This document shows, piece by piece, positions 51,995 through 61,050 of a DNA stretch of 64,000 bases; position 1 is the first letter of the stretch, and the number at the start of each line of letters is the position of its first letter. Location of the stretch: positions 1-64,000 of the forward strand of contig JAWSVB010000007.1 in assembly GCA_033852135.1 (NCBI GenBank), read 5' to 3'. The stretch comes from QZLE01 sp033852135. GTDB lineage: Bacteria; Pseudomonadota; Gammaproteobacteria; QZLD01. Position numbers and translations under genes: made by a program. Below the pieces are notes generated by a model. The model was not told the origin of the DNA. It did not search any database and was given only the letters and a program-made list of their open reading frames with translations.

Positions 51995-53737
51995 TTAAGT
52001 GCGCTCTCTTTCAAAGTACTCTGTATGGAGGTACTTATGCGCTTCATGACTTCCCGGCTCACCAAGCCACTCTTTATATAACTGCTTGATTACTGGGTTT
52101 TCATGTGACTTTCTAATGGTTTCATTAGAGTCAATACCATAGATTGCTTGTTGGCGCTTTTTGATGATTGATGTGTCACCGTGAATAAATGGTTGTCCAC
52201 CACCGTTAATACAGCCACCTGGGCAAGCCATAATCTCGATTGCGTGATACATCTCTTCGCCACTCTTGATTTTGCTCAACAGTTCACGAGCATTACCCAG
52301 GCCAGATGCCTGAGCTACGCGTATTGTTGTTCCATCAAGATCAACTTCTGCACTTCGGATACCATCGATACCACGAACCGCTTCAAAGTCTACTGCTTCA
52401 AGCTCTTTACCTGTAAACCACTCATACGCTGTACGTAGAGCAGCTTCAAGTACACCACCTGCTGCACCGAAGATAACACCTGCACCTGTTGACTCACCTA
52501 ATGGGTTATCAAACTCTTGCTCTTTAAGGTTAGACATATTTATGCCTGACTCTTTCAGAAGAACCGCAAGCTCACGAGTACTTACAACGAAATCAACGTC
52601 TGCAACATCGTCACAGTTCATCTCTTCACGCGCACACTCATACTTTTTCGCAAGACAAGGCATGATTGATACAACTACCACGTTATGTGGATCAATCCCC
52701 ATCTTCTTAGCCCAGTAATGCTTAGCTACTGCACCAAACATCTGCTGTGGAGACTTTGCTGATGAAGGAATATCTATCATCTCTGGGAACTGATGCTCAA
52801 GCAGCTTAACCCATGCTGGACAGCATGATGTCAAAATTGGCAGTTTACCACCATTTTTGATTCTGCCTAACATTTCGCTAGCTTCTTCCATAATGGTAAG
52901 ATCAGCAGCAAAATCTGTATCAAATACATGATCAAAGTTAAGCTTTTTAAGTGCTGCTACCATCTTACCTGTTGAAACAGTACCTGGCTCTTCACCAAAC
53001 TCTTCACCGATTGCAACACGAACTGCCGGAGCTGTTTGTGCAATAACAACCTTGCTTGGATCAGCAAGTGCTTCAATAATTTCTTGGTTATAAGAAATTC
53101 CTGTAAGAGCACCAGTTGGGCAAACAGAAACACACTGACCACAGAAAGTACAGTGAGTATCAGCTAGACTACGATGAGTTGCTGTATCAACAACCGCTTC
53201 AAAGCCACGCTCTGTACCAGATAGCACACCAACCTGCTGCATATCATTACAAGCAGTTTCACAACGACGACACATAATACATTTATTTGGATCGCGGTAA
53301 ATTGATTTGTTTGCTTGATCAATTGGATAGTTTGACTCTTCACCTTCATAGCGAATTTCACTAATTCTGTATTCAGAAGCAAGATCTTGCAGTTCACACT
53401 CGCCAGATTTCTTACAAGTCAAACACTCTTTAGGGTGATCCGAAAGAAGCAGTTGTAGAATTGTACGTCTTGCATGTAGAACACGTGCACTATTAGTAAC
53501 GACGCTCATACCATTTTCACATGGGGTACAGCATGAAGGAGCTAGGTTATTTCTACCATCAACTTCTACAACACAAACACGGCATGATCCAACTTTGTTC
53601 TTTACATTGAACTGTTCAAGATCAACATAGCAAAGTGTCGGAATTCCGATATCAAGTGATCTCGCCGCTTCAAGAATGGTTGTTCCTTGTTCAACTTCTA
53701 TAGAAACACCATTAATAGTTAAATTTATCTTAGGCAT
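51995..53737 (-). CDS. hndD: [FeFe]-hydrogenase catalytic subunit HndD
   Basis: HndD is the H-cluster subunit of an NAD(P)-linked [FeFe]-hydrogenase. The 580-aa protein has an N-terminal [2Fe-2S] domain (IPTLCY, GSCRVCVVEV), a NuoG-like His/Cys cluster motif (HPKECLTCKKSGEC) and two [4Fe-4S] sites (CIMCRRCETAC, CTFCGQCVSVCP). The H-domain motifs are TSCCPAW (about 302), IMPCLAKKYE and EIMACPGGCINGGGQP. All H-cluster cysteines are present, so it should be catalytic. It overlaps hndC by 8 bases and ends the operon. The length agrees with HndD of Desulfovibrio (about 585 aa). The hydEFG maturases it needs are not in the window. Confidence 0.95.
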   Translation of the reverse strand: MPKINLTINGVSIEVEQGTTILEAARSLDIGIPTLCYVDLEQFNVKNKVGSCRVCVVEVDGRNNLAPSCCTPCENGMSVVTNSARVLHARRTILQLLLSDHPKECLTCKKSGECELQDLASEYRISEIRYEGEESNYPIDQANKSIYRDPNKCIMCRRCETACNDMQQVGVLSGTERGFEAVVDTATHRSLADTHCTFCGQCVSVCPTGALTGISYNQEIIEALADPSKVVIAQTAPAVRVAIGEEFGEEPGTVSTGKMVAALKKLNFDHVFDTDFAADLTIMEEASEMLGRIKNGGKLPILTSCCPAWVKLLEHQFPEMIDIPSSAKSPQQMFGAVAKHYWAKKMGIDPHNVVVVSIMPCLAKKYECAREEMNCDDVADVDFVVSTRELAVLLKESGINMSNLKEQEFDNPLGESTGAGVIFGAAGGVLEAALRTAYEWFTGKELEAVDFEAVRGIDGIRSAEVDLDGTTIRVAQASGLGNARELLSKIKSGEEMYHAIEIMACPGGCINGGGQPFIHGDTSIIKKRQQAIYGIDSNETIRKSHENPVIKQLYKEWLGEPGSHEAHKYLHTEYFERERT

Positions 53738-55205
53738 CTAAACCTCCAGGAATCAAATCAACTGAGTTGAATTTACATACTTCGAAACACTTTCCACACT
53801 TGATACAATCTTCCTGAACAATTGTGTGCATCCCTTTCTTCTCACCGTCAATACAGTTAACAGGACATTTCTTTGCACACAATGTACATCCTACGCAGGA
53901 TTCATTGATGCTGTACTGATAAAGCTCTTTACATACGAATGCTGAACATTTCTTCTCTTCGATATGCTCTTTATATTCATTAGGGAAAAACTTAAGTGTT
54001 GAAAGTACAGGGTTTGGAGATGTCTGACCAAGACCACATAAAGATGTATCTTTAATCACTTGAGATAGTGACTCGATATCTGAAATTGTACTTGCATCCG
54101 CATTACCGCTAGTGATCTTCTCTAGAAGTTCTAGTAGACGCTTGTTTCCGATACGACATGGAGTACATTTTCCACATGATTCTTCAACAGTAAAATCAAG
54201 GTAGAATTTAGCTGTATCAACAATACATGTATCTTCATCCAGAACGATCATACCGCCTGAACCCATCATAGACTCAAGCTTTTTCAGGCTTTCATAGTCG
54301 ATAGCTGTGTCAAAGTACTCTACAGGGATACAACCACCAGATGGTCCACCAGTCTGGATAGCTTTTGCTTTTTTGCCATCAGGAACACCACCACCAATCT
54401 CATTGATGATCTGATTGATTGTTGTTCCCATTGGAACTTCGATAAGACCTGTGTTGGTAATCTTACCAGCAAGTGCAAATACCTTAGTACCAGGGCTTGT
54501 TTCAGTACCGATTGATCTAAACCACTCTTTGCCTTTTAAAATAATTGCAGGTACGTTAGCAAAGGTCTCAACGTTATTTACAATCGTTGGTTTACCAAAC
54601 AAACCTTCAACCGCTGGGAATGGAGGTTTAGTTGTTGGCTCACCACGGTAACCTTCGATTGAGTGGATAAGAGATGTCTCTTCACCACATACGAATGCTC
54701 CAGCACCAAATTTGATCTCTAGATCAAAGCTGAAGTCACTGCCCATGATGTTATCACCAAGTAAGCCTTTCTCTTTAGCCTTGCCAATCGCACGGTTTAA
54801 CCTTTCAATAGCTAATGGGTATTCAGCACGTACATATACGTAACCCATTGAAGCACCAATCGCGTAGCCAGCAATTGCCATCGCTTCGATAATTGAGTGT
54901 GGGTCACCCTCAATTACTGAACGATCCATAAATGCGCCTGGATCACCTTCATCAGCATTACAAACGACATATTTTATCTCGCTATCTTGCTGAGCTGCGA
55001 TGTTCCATTTAAAACCAGTTGGGAAGCCACCGCCTCCACGTCCTCTTAGTCCTGCTTCAGTAATCTCTGTAACTGTACTCTCTGGAGACATATCAAAAAT
55101 AACTTTAGCTAGGGCTTGGTAACCATCTTCTCTGATATAATCATCCAAATTATCTGGATCGATTACACCGCAGTTACGAAGTACAACTCTATATTGTTCA
55201 ATCAC
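53730..55205 (-). CDS. hndC: NAD(P)H-oxidising flavin subunit HndC
   Basis: This 491-aa NuoF-like subunit carries the FMN and NAD(P) sites (RGRGGGGFPTGFKW, CNADEGDPGAFMDR, GAGAFVCGEETSLI) and a [4Fe-4S] site ESCGKCTPCRIG. A C-terminal ferredoxin domain with two CxxCxxC sites (CVGCTLCAKKCP, CIKCGKCFEVC) completes it. It lacks the N-terminal thioredoxin-like domain of fused HydB forms, which fits the separate HndB. In related complexes this subunit splits or merges electrons among NAD(P)H, ferredoxin and H2; whether this one bifurcates is inference. It lies 9 bp from hndB. Confidence 0.94.
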   Translation of the reverse strand: MIEQYRVVLRNCGVIDPDNLDDYIREDGYQALAKVIFDMSPESTVTEITEAGLRGRGGGGFPTGFKWNIAAQQDSEIKYVVCNADEGDPGAFMDRSVIEGDPHSIIEAMAIAGYAIGASMGYVYVRAEYPLAIERLNRAIGKAKEKGLLGDNIMGSDFSFDLEIKFGAGAFVCGEETSLIHSIEGYRGEPTTKPPFPAVEGLFGKPTIVNNVETFANVPAIILKGKEWFRSIGTETSPGTKVFALAGKITNTGLIEVPMGTTINQIINEIGGGVPDGKKAKAIQTGGPSGGCIPVEYFDTAIDYESLKKLESMMGSGGMIVLDEDTCIVDTAKFYLDFTVEESCGKCTPCRIGNKRLLELLEKITSGNADASTISDIESLSQVIKDTSLCGLGQTSPNPVLSTLKFFPNEYKEHIEEKKCSAFVCKELYQYSINESCVGCTLCAKKCPVNCIDGEKKGMHTIVQEDCIKCGKCFEVCKFNSVDLIPGGLDA

Positions 55206-55214
55206 AAGTGCCTC

Positions 55215-55589
55215 CTAGTCCAAACAGCTTTTAAAATTACGTGGAATAACATATTTGCTTATCTTCAGCTCGTTGCCAATGTGCATATCAACCACATTCT
55301 CAACGTCTTCTGGTGTCACAGGACCCAGTAGAACTGAATCTTTTCCACGTTTAATTTCAATAGTAGGCTCTTTGTAGCACATACCAACACAGCCAGTTTG
55401 CTTAACTTGCACGCAACCTTCAATATTACGCTGTTTGATAATTGCTTGAATTCCTTCCATCACTTCTTTAGCACCAGCAGCAATACCACAGCTACTCATA
55501 CCAACAAGAACTTGAATGCATTCGTTGCACTCTTTATCAGCTTTTAGCTCATCGCTATAATTTTTAAGCTCTTCTTTGCCTTTAAACAT
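55215..55589 (-). CDS. hndB: thioredoxin-like [2Fe-2S] subunit HndB
   Basis: This is a 124-aa subunit when started at ATG 55589, which overlaps the hndA stop by 8 bases (ATGTTTAA), a typical coupling. The open frame extends farther upstream inside hndA, but that part is not family-like. The [2Fe-2S] cysteines lie in MSSCGIAAGAKE and QVKQTGCVGMCYKEP. The length equals HndB of Desulfovibrio (124 aa as I recall). It probably transfers electrons within the hydrogenase complex. Confidence 0.9.
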   Translation of the reverse strand: MFKGKEELKNYSDELKADKECNECIQVLVGMSSCGIAAGAKEVMEGIQAIIKQRNIEGCVQVKQTGCVGMCYKEPTIEIKRGKDSVLLGPVTPEDVENVVDMHIGNELKISKYVIPRNFKSCLD

Positions 55590-56106
55590 CTTCGCATAAC
55601 TCCCCGTCAACCTTTGCCAGAATCTCACGAGTTTGGTCTGGAGTAATATTTCCATAAGTCTTATCGTTAATAAGCATTATAGGAGCCAAACCACAAGCAC
55701 CGATACAACGAAGACTATCAAGTGACCATTTGCCGTCAGCTGATGTTTCACCATCTTTTATTCCAAGCTCTTCAGATAGAACATCCATGATGTCCATAGC
55801 GCCTTTAACATAGCAAGCAGTACCAGTACAAACTGATATTCTATACTTGCCTTTAGGCTCTAAATTGAAGAAAGAGTAGAAACTAATTACGCCATAAACT
55901 TCAGCCAAGTGAAGATTAAGCTCTTTAGTAACAAACTTTTGAACTTCTTCTGGAAGAAAACCAAAAATCTCTTGAGCTTTGTGTAACACCTGAATCAAAA
56001 AAGCTCGATTCTTTTGGTTATCGTCACCGATATCCAGGGTGCCGATATAATCGCCAAGCTCCTTAAAGCCTTCTTTAGCGACCTCTCCGCAACATGCAGT
56101 TGTCAT
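55582..56106 (-). CDS. hndA: NuoE-like [2Fe-2S] subunit HndA
   Basis: This 174-aa NuoE-like subunit has an N-terminal helical part (LIQVLHKAQEIFGFLPEEVQ) and a thioredoxin-fold [2Fe-2S] domain with VCTGTACYVKGA and LRCIGACGLAPIM as cluster ligands. It is the first gene of hndABCD, with AGGAG six bases before the ATG. The 106-bp inverted repeat at 56161-56266 lies in its leader or promoter. Confidence 0.93.
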   Translation of the reverse strand: MTTACCGEVAKEGFKELGDYIGTLDIGDDNQKNRAFLIQVLHKAQEIFGFLPEEVQKFVTKELNLHLAEVYGVISFYSFFNLEPKGKYRISVCTGTACYVKGAMDIMDVLSEELGIKDGETSADGKWSLDSLRCIGACGLAPIMLINDKTYGNITPDQTREILAKVDGELCEDV

Positions 56107-56160
56107 GTGTGTCTCCTATTAATATTACAAAAAAAATCTTTAAATTTATTTAAGCTTATC

Positions 56161-56266
56161 TAGTCTGAATATTTCATAAAAAAATGGTTGATATCACTGG
56201 GACTTATTCGTCATATATTTTTATTATTGCCTGTGTCACCCAGGGTTTTATGAAATATCCAGTCTA
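56161..56266. repeat. 106-bp inverted repeat upstream of hndA
   Basis: Arms of 21 bp (56161-56181 and 56246-56266) pair with two mismatches; the core is ATATTTCATAAAA against TTTTATGAAATAT. A second stem CTGGG/CCCAG (56197-56201 and 56239-56243) lies inside. The unit begins 55 bp before the hndA start. It could be a leader RNA fold of the hydrogenase operon, or a MITE-like insertion with terminal inverted repeats. Confidence 0.65.
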
Positions 56267-56855
56267 ACGGATTATTCTCAGCTAAAGACCAAGCCGGAAC
56301 TAGCTAAACCACCTGTTTTGTACTGGCACGGATTATAGCAAAATACAATACAAATATGATGAACTTTTTACTCTTATTGCTGTATAAATCACAAACTTAA
56401 GGGTGCAGCCCAGCTCTTTACTAATATGTTTTATCGACTTTGTAATTATCAAACATCTAATATTTAACAAGCATACAAAACCACCATCAAGCTAAGACAA
56501 TTTAAAACAACTTTTACACACTTACACAACAACCACATATACCTTTGTTAAAAAAGGATTTATTTCAAATATTTGGCGCGCCAAACTTTTTTATTTTGCA
56601 ACACAAAATAATATATATACACCTACTTAAGAGACAACTTTTAACACCCATGACGCCCTGAGAGACTATATATTTTATACATGGATTTTTTTTTGGATTT
56701 ATTAGATGAACATGTCATTTTGAGGCATTTATTGCTCATTTTATCACGACTTCCTTGGTTAGCCGCACCAAACTTTTTATGCCTTATAAAACATTATAAT
56801 AGCAACAATATTTATTCAATTTACCTAAAATAATAATTAAATATCTGGATATATA
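56267..56855. other. non-coding region with a perfect 14-bp palindrome
   Basis: Nearly 600 bp without a supported gene separate hndA from the next minus-strand gene. The outstanding element is TTTGGCGCGCCAAA at 56572-56585, a perfect 14-bp palindrome in otherwise A+T-rich DNA and thus a good operator candidate. I found no clear FNR box (TTGAT-N4-ATCAA). The rest shows only A/T runs. Confidence 0.5.
56572..56585. promoter_or_regulatory. perfect palindrome, operator candidate
   Basis: TTTGGCGCGCCAAA reads the same on both strands. It lies 466 bp upstream of hndA and 270 bp past the end of the gene at 56856, so its target is uncertain. I cannot link it to a known regulator. Confidence 0.4.
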
Positions 56856-57179
56856 TTAATACCTTTCAACTTTAATTTTTGCAGATACAACAGACAAAGA
56901 TCCCATCATCAAATCTAATTCCAAGCTATTATCAACAAAGACCCCATTAACTATATTTCCCACACTACTATTCTTTTGTAGCTCGTTCACATCAAAGTCT
57001 ATCTTAATAGCCTGGATAGCCTCGCATTTAATATCGACACGTTTACGATAATCCGCTTTGGGATCAGAATATAGCTCCGCAACTAAAATAATAAATGAGC
57101 TATCCGCTTCTGTCACAAAACGAATCTCTCTTATTCGCCCATTTTCCCAATTTATTTCACTAATTTTCATAACAGCCAT
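56856..57179 (-). CDS. hypothetical protein
   Basis: This 107-aa protein has no recognised domain. It looks like a small beta-rich soluble protein (IREIRFVTEADSSFIILVAELYSD) and ends in SVVSAKIKVERY. It has no signal peptide or membrane segment. The start could be Met1 or Met4. It is divergent from the lipoprotein gene at 57256, with 76 bp between them that must hold both promoters. It is probably real, being the only good frame here, but this is not proven. Confidence 0.55.
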   Translation of the reverse strand: MAVMKISEINWENGRIREIRFVTEADSSFIILVAELYSDPKADYRKRVDIKCEAIQAIKIDFDVNELQKNSSVGNIVNGVFVDNSLELDLMMGSLSVVSAKIKVERY

Positions 57180-57255
57180 ATAAGTTTATAATTACCTTTC
57201 TGAACTATACTTTTATAGTTAATGTTTTCAATGACAAAATTGATTAGGATCTTTT

Positions 57256-57681
57256 ATGAAAAAGCACGTAGCCTTATTATGTTCTTTACTTGCTATAGGA
57301 TGTAGCGAAGGTCCAGGGGCAAAAAGTAACTTAATCGGAACTTGGAAATCTAACAGCAAACTATCTGCTGAATCTGTTATCAATAGCCAAGTAATGACAA
57401 ATGAACAAAAGAATTATTTAAAAAATCGCTTCGGAGTTATGCAGTATGTTTTTACTGAAAAAAGCGCCACATACGCTCCGGTGAGCGGCAATACTGAAGA
57501 CAACATCTATTTTAGCTGGGAAGTTTTAAAGAATGGAGATGACAAGGTAGCCATTGAAATTACCGGATCTTTCTCTCGCACTGAGAAAGTTGAGTTTTTC
57601 CGTTATAAAAACTGCCTAGGTCTGTATAACTCAAAATATGATTATTCTGAATTTTTTTGTAAGCCGAAAACCAATTCATAA
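57256..57681 (+). CDS. small lipoprotein of unknown function
   Basis: This 141-aa protein has a lipoprotein signal: MKKHVALLCSLLAIGCSEG, with lipid Cys16 in LAIGC. The mature part starts NLIGTWKSN, resembling the first strand of lipocalin-like or copper-resistance-type small barrels, but the match is too short to name a family. Ser after the Cys favours the outer membrane. AGGATC stands shortly before the ATG. It is followed by a bidirectional terminator. Confidence 0.7.
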   Translation: MKKHVALLCSLLAIGCSEGPGAKSNLIGTWKSNSKLSAESVINSQVMTNEQKNYLKNRFGVMQYVFTEKSATYAPVSGNTEDNIYFSWEVLKNGDDKVAIEITGSFSRTEKVEFFRYKNCLGLYNSKYDYSEFFCKPKTNS

Positions 57682-57724
57682 AAGCTATAAATCATAAAAA
57701 ACAACATCTTAAAAATCATGCATT

Positions 57725-57756
57725 AAAAAAGGGGCTATTTACACTAGCCCCTTTTA
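57725..57756. terminator. bidirectional terminator between lipoprotein gene and fimV
   Basis: AAAAGGGGCT and AGCCCCTTTT pair around a nine-base loop, with A and T runs on both sides. It serves the plus-strand lipoprotein gene and the minus-strand fimV. Confidence 0.85.
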
Positions 57757-57776
57757 ATTAAGCGTTAAATAACCTA

Positions 57777-60695
57777 TTAAAGCTTATCTATTAACTCTTG
57801 CGCCTCTTTCTTCTGTTCATCACTGCCTTCTGCAACAACTTCACTTAGAATACTTTTTGCGCCATCTGAATCACCCATGTCGATATATGCCTTAGCAAGG
57901 TCAAGCTTAGTGCCTACAGCATCATTATCTTCAATTAAAAGGTCTTCTTCAGACTCAAAATCATCGAGCCCAAGATCATCATCACCAATATCTAGATCAG
58001 AAAGATCATCTAAGTCATCAAGCTCAGCTAGGTCTGCATCAAGATCACCACCAATATCATCTATATCTAAGCCATCGATACTTAAGTCATCTAAAGAGTC
58101 TGTGCTTTCCTCTTCAGCTGCAATCTCATCTTCTAGATACGCTGGCTCTTCCATTCCACCATTGAGCTCAACAGTAGCAGCACCAATCTCATCACCGGCA
58201 TCATTTTCGACTAAAACTTCTTCATCGATACTATCCAGTTCAAACTCGAGATCAGCTAGCTCTTCAATATCTGAATCTGATGTCTCATATGCTAGTTTTT
58301 GCTCATCTTCGTGCGGAACAGCTTCAGGCTCTGACTCAGCAACGTCGAAGTCCAGTGACATATCAAACTCATCACTTTCAACATCCTCAAGCTCCTCACC
58401 TTCTGAAAGCTCTTCAATTATGTCTCGGTCAGACTCTTGAGTCTCTTCAAATGTTTCGCCTACAGAAAGACCTGTATCTTCCTCTTCCAACAAATCATCA
58501 GAAAGATCCATCCCTAAATCATCTGAATCTAAATCGTCTTCCCCTAGCAGCTCATCTATAGATAGATCCTCTGCCTGCATAATGCTGCCAGCTTCTTTGT
58601 ACAATGGGCTTTCAGGTGAAAGTTTTTGCCCCATCTCTACAATTTCCAGCCAGCTCTCATCACTTGGATCATTGATTAGCTCGAAGTATGCTTTTGCCTG
58701 CTTATCAAACTGTTCAGCCTCTCCACTTTGAGCTAGAACCTCTAGCAATTTGTATCTGATTTTACAATTTTCAGGATTCTCTGAAATTGCCTTTTCAAGC
58801 TTTTCTACTGCTTGAGCAGTACGGCCATAAGCAACATATACATCAGCTTCACGGATAATTGCAGGTTCATCTTCTTCAGACTCTTCCTCTTCAAATACCT
58901 CAGCATAATCCTCTTCATCTTCAACTTGTTCCTCTTGCTTTTCGCTTTGAGGCTCTGACTGAGATTCAGTTTTTTCAGCAACGGATGCAGATGCTTCATC
59001 ATCATCTGACTCAACAGAAGTTATTACTGTTGATACTCCATGAGCTTCTAACTCTTCGTCTGTAATTTCCCCTCTTCTAAACATAGAGCGGATAATTATC
59101 CAAACAAGTATCAATAGCGCTAAGATAACACCAGATGCAATTGCCCAAATCTTTGGGTCATCCATCAATGTTGATTTAACTTCAGCCTTAACATCTGTTG
59201 GCATAACTGGAGCTTTTGGCTCTGGTCTTTTTGACTCAACCGGAAGCTGTTCTGGCTTAGCCTCTTCAACAGGCTCTTGCTCAGTTTTCTCTACCTCTTC
59301 AGGCTTCTGTTCCTGAGCTGGTTCTGTAACAGGCTTAGTCTCTTCAAGTTTAGTTCCTTCAAGCCTAGTCTCTTCAAGCCCAGCTTCTTCAGACTTAACC
59401 TCTTCCACCTTAGCTTCAGGTTCTTGAACCTTAACTTCAACCTCTTCAGCAACTACCTCTACAGCAGGCTGCTCTCCACCAGCGATCTTAGACTGCAGTT
59501 TAGCCATCTCCTGGTCTTTTAACGCTAGCAAACGTTCGAGAGATTTAATTTTCCCCTGCATATCACTAACGCTATTCTGCATATCATCATTTTTACTCTT
59601 TTGCTCTTCCACAGCTTTTTGAGCCGCAGCTAACTCAGAGCGTAAACGTGATATCTCTTTATCGTCTTTCGCATCAACTTTACCGCTTGCCTGGACACTC
59701 TTGTCTCCAGTTACAGTTTCATCTGAAGGAGCTACAATTTCGATTCTGCCTTTAGATTTAGGTTTAACCGTTGTTGTAGCAGATTTTGCTTTTGCGCCAC
59801 TCTTCTTAGCCTTAGCCGCTTTACCTGTTGATGGTGAGCTTAACCCTTTTCTCCACGCTCTTGCTTGATCACGAACAGCCAGCTTGGCTTGTGAATCATT
59901 TAACTGCTGCACTTGCTCATCTGAAGGCAGGTCTAACACTCGTCCAGCTAGAAGTGAGTTAATGTTATTTTTACTAAATGCTTCTGGGTTATTTTTGTAC
60001 AACGCCATCATCATCTGTTCAACAGACTGTGTATCTTTATCCCTTACTTTACGAGCAATCTTCCACAGTGTTTGCCCTCTTTTTACAGAGTATTTGCCAG
60101 ATGCTACACCAGATTGAGATTTTGATGACTTTCTCTTCGAAGTTTTACTCGAAGTAGTTGTAAATTTAGGTCTCTTTGATACACCAACACCTTTTGAAGC
60201 TGTCTTCTTTTTAGGCTTAGTTGGTTTTTTAGTTATCTTTGCAGGAGCCTTTTTAGCTGCTTCTTGCGCAACCTTCGCTCCAGGTTTTTGATATGAATTT
60301 GCAGTTACTGGAGGATCAAGCAATACGGTGAATTCACGCAACATCTTGCCATTTGACCAGCGCACTTCTACTAAGAAGTTTAGAAATGGTTCTTGAATCG
60401 AGTCTTTTGAAGTAAGTTTTACTGTATATTTTTTATTATTTTCGACTATCTCAAAATTAATTCTTGATAAGAAGTATGGTCTCTCAATTCCAGCTCTCTT
60501 AAAGTCAGTACTCGAAGCAAGCTTAACCTTAAGGTGTTCAAGGTCTTTTGCCCGAACGGATAGTAGTGGAATTTCGCCATCAAGCGGTTGATTCAATGCT
60601 GACTTAAGCTCTATTTTACCTAAGCCCAACGCCATAGCTGCAGATGGCAATATCAATAGCAATGACGCTATCCAAACACCGATTTTTTGTCGCAT
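57777..60695 (-). CDS. fimV: FimV, pilus assembly and polarity protein
   Basis: FimV supports type IV pilus assembly, polar localisation and cAMP signalling in Pseudomonas and relatives. The 972-aa protein has a signal peptide (about 1-22), the FimV N-terminal domain (GKIELKSALNQPLDGEIPL), a basic linker and a LysM peptidoglycan-binding region (YSVKRGQTLWKIARKV, about 202). A coiled coil and a Glu/Pro-rich stretch follow, then one membrane helix (IASGVILALLILVWIII, about 523-539). The cytoplasmic part is very acidic and includes a TPR-like segment, ending in the conserved FimV C-terminal motif (KLDLAKAYIDMGDSDGAKSI). It is downstream of asd, as in many gammaproteobacteria. Confidence 0.95.
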   Translation of the reverse strand: MRQKIGVWIASLLLILPSAAMALGLGKIELKSALNQPLDGEIPLLSVRAKDLEHLKVKLASSTDFKRAGIERPYFLSRINFEIVENNKKYTVKLTSKDSIQEPFLNFLVEVRWSNGKMLREFTVLLDPPVTANSYQKPGAKVAQEAAKKAPAKITKKPTKPKKKTASKGVGVSKRPKFTTTSSKTSKRKSSKSQSGVASGKYSVKRGQTLWKIARKVRDKDTQSVEQMMMALYKNNPEAFSKNNINSLLAGRVLDLPSDEQVQQLNDSQAKLAVRDQARAWRKGLSSPSTGKAAKAKKSGAKAKSATTTVKPKSKGRIEIVAPSDETVTGDKSVQASGKVDAKDDKEISRLRSELAAAQKAVEEQKSKNDDMQNSVSDMQGKIKSLERLLALKDQEMAKLQSKIAGGEQPAVEVVAEEVEVKVQEPEAKVEEVKSEEAGLEETRLEGTKLEETKPVTEPAQEQKPEEVEKTEQEPVEEAKPEQLPVESKRPEPKAPVMPTDVKAEVKSTLMDDPKIWAIASGVILALLILVWIIIRSMFRRGEITDEELEAHGVSTVITSVESDDDEASASVAEKTESQSEPQSEKQEEQVEDEEDYAEVFEEEESEEDEPAIIREADVYVAYGRTAQAVEKLEKAISENPENCKIRYKLLEVLAQSGEAEQFDKQAKAYFELINDPSDESWLEIVEMGQKLSPESPLYKEAGSIMQAEDLSIDELLGEDDLDSDDLGMDLSDDLLEEEDTGLSVGETFEETQESDRDIIEELSEGEELEDVESDEFDMSLDFDVAESEPEAVPHEDEQKLAYETSDSDIEELADLEFELDSIDEEVLVENDAGDEIGAATVELNGGMEEPAYLEDEIAAEEESTDSLDDLSIDGLDIDDIGGDLDADLAELDDLDDLSDLDIGDDDLGLDDFESEEDLLIEDNDAVGTKLDLAKAYIDMGDSDGAKSILSEVVAEGSDEQKKEAQELIDKL

Positions 60696-60981
60696 GGTAC
60701 TCCCTTCACATAAAATCTAGGCTGATTTTACGAGTTGTCTCTTGGGCTCCAGTTCCTGGGGCCATTTCTTGTTATTAAACCAATTCCTATAATTTAAAGA
60801 ATAGTCATAAATGGAAGTAATGCCTAAAAAAAAATTATTTTTTTAAGTAATTCTTCGCTTGGGGTTATTTATATTGGGCAAAACATCTACTTTTTGCCCG
60901 TAGTTTTTTATTGGATGGGTCTATTTTACACATAATTTTATATAGTTATAATAATTTTTTAATGTGATTTAACTGAACACA
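60696..60981. other. fimV upstream region
   Basis: This A+T-rich region lies between asd and fimV. It should contain the fimV promoter; no clear operator is visible. Runs of A and T occur around 60830-60845. Confidence 0.35.
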
Positions 60982-61035
60982 CCTGAATCCGTATTCTATA
61001 GGGGTACCTATATTAAGAACATTTACGGACTCAGG
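60982..61035. other. nested hairpin between asd and fimV
   Basis: CCTGAATCCGTA and TACGGACTCAGG pair over 12 bp with one mismatch, enclosing a second stem TATAGG/CCTATA. It starts 15 bp beyond the asd stop codon. No T-run follows on the minus strand, so it is either a non-canonical asd 3' end or a leader element of fimV. Confidence 0.55.
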
Positions 61036-61050
61036 CTTATTGGGATTTAA

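Noticed and set aside
56190..56200. FNR box in front of hndA
   Set aside because: Only one half-site (TTGAT) is present; no ATCAA at the right distance.
57877..58440. 187-aa Ser-rich open frame on the plus strand inside fimV
   Set aside because: It is the mirror of the acidic Asp/Glu repeats of FimV; Ser runs arise from the reverse complement of GAT/GAG-type codons.
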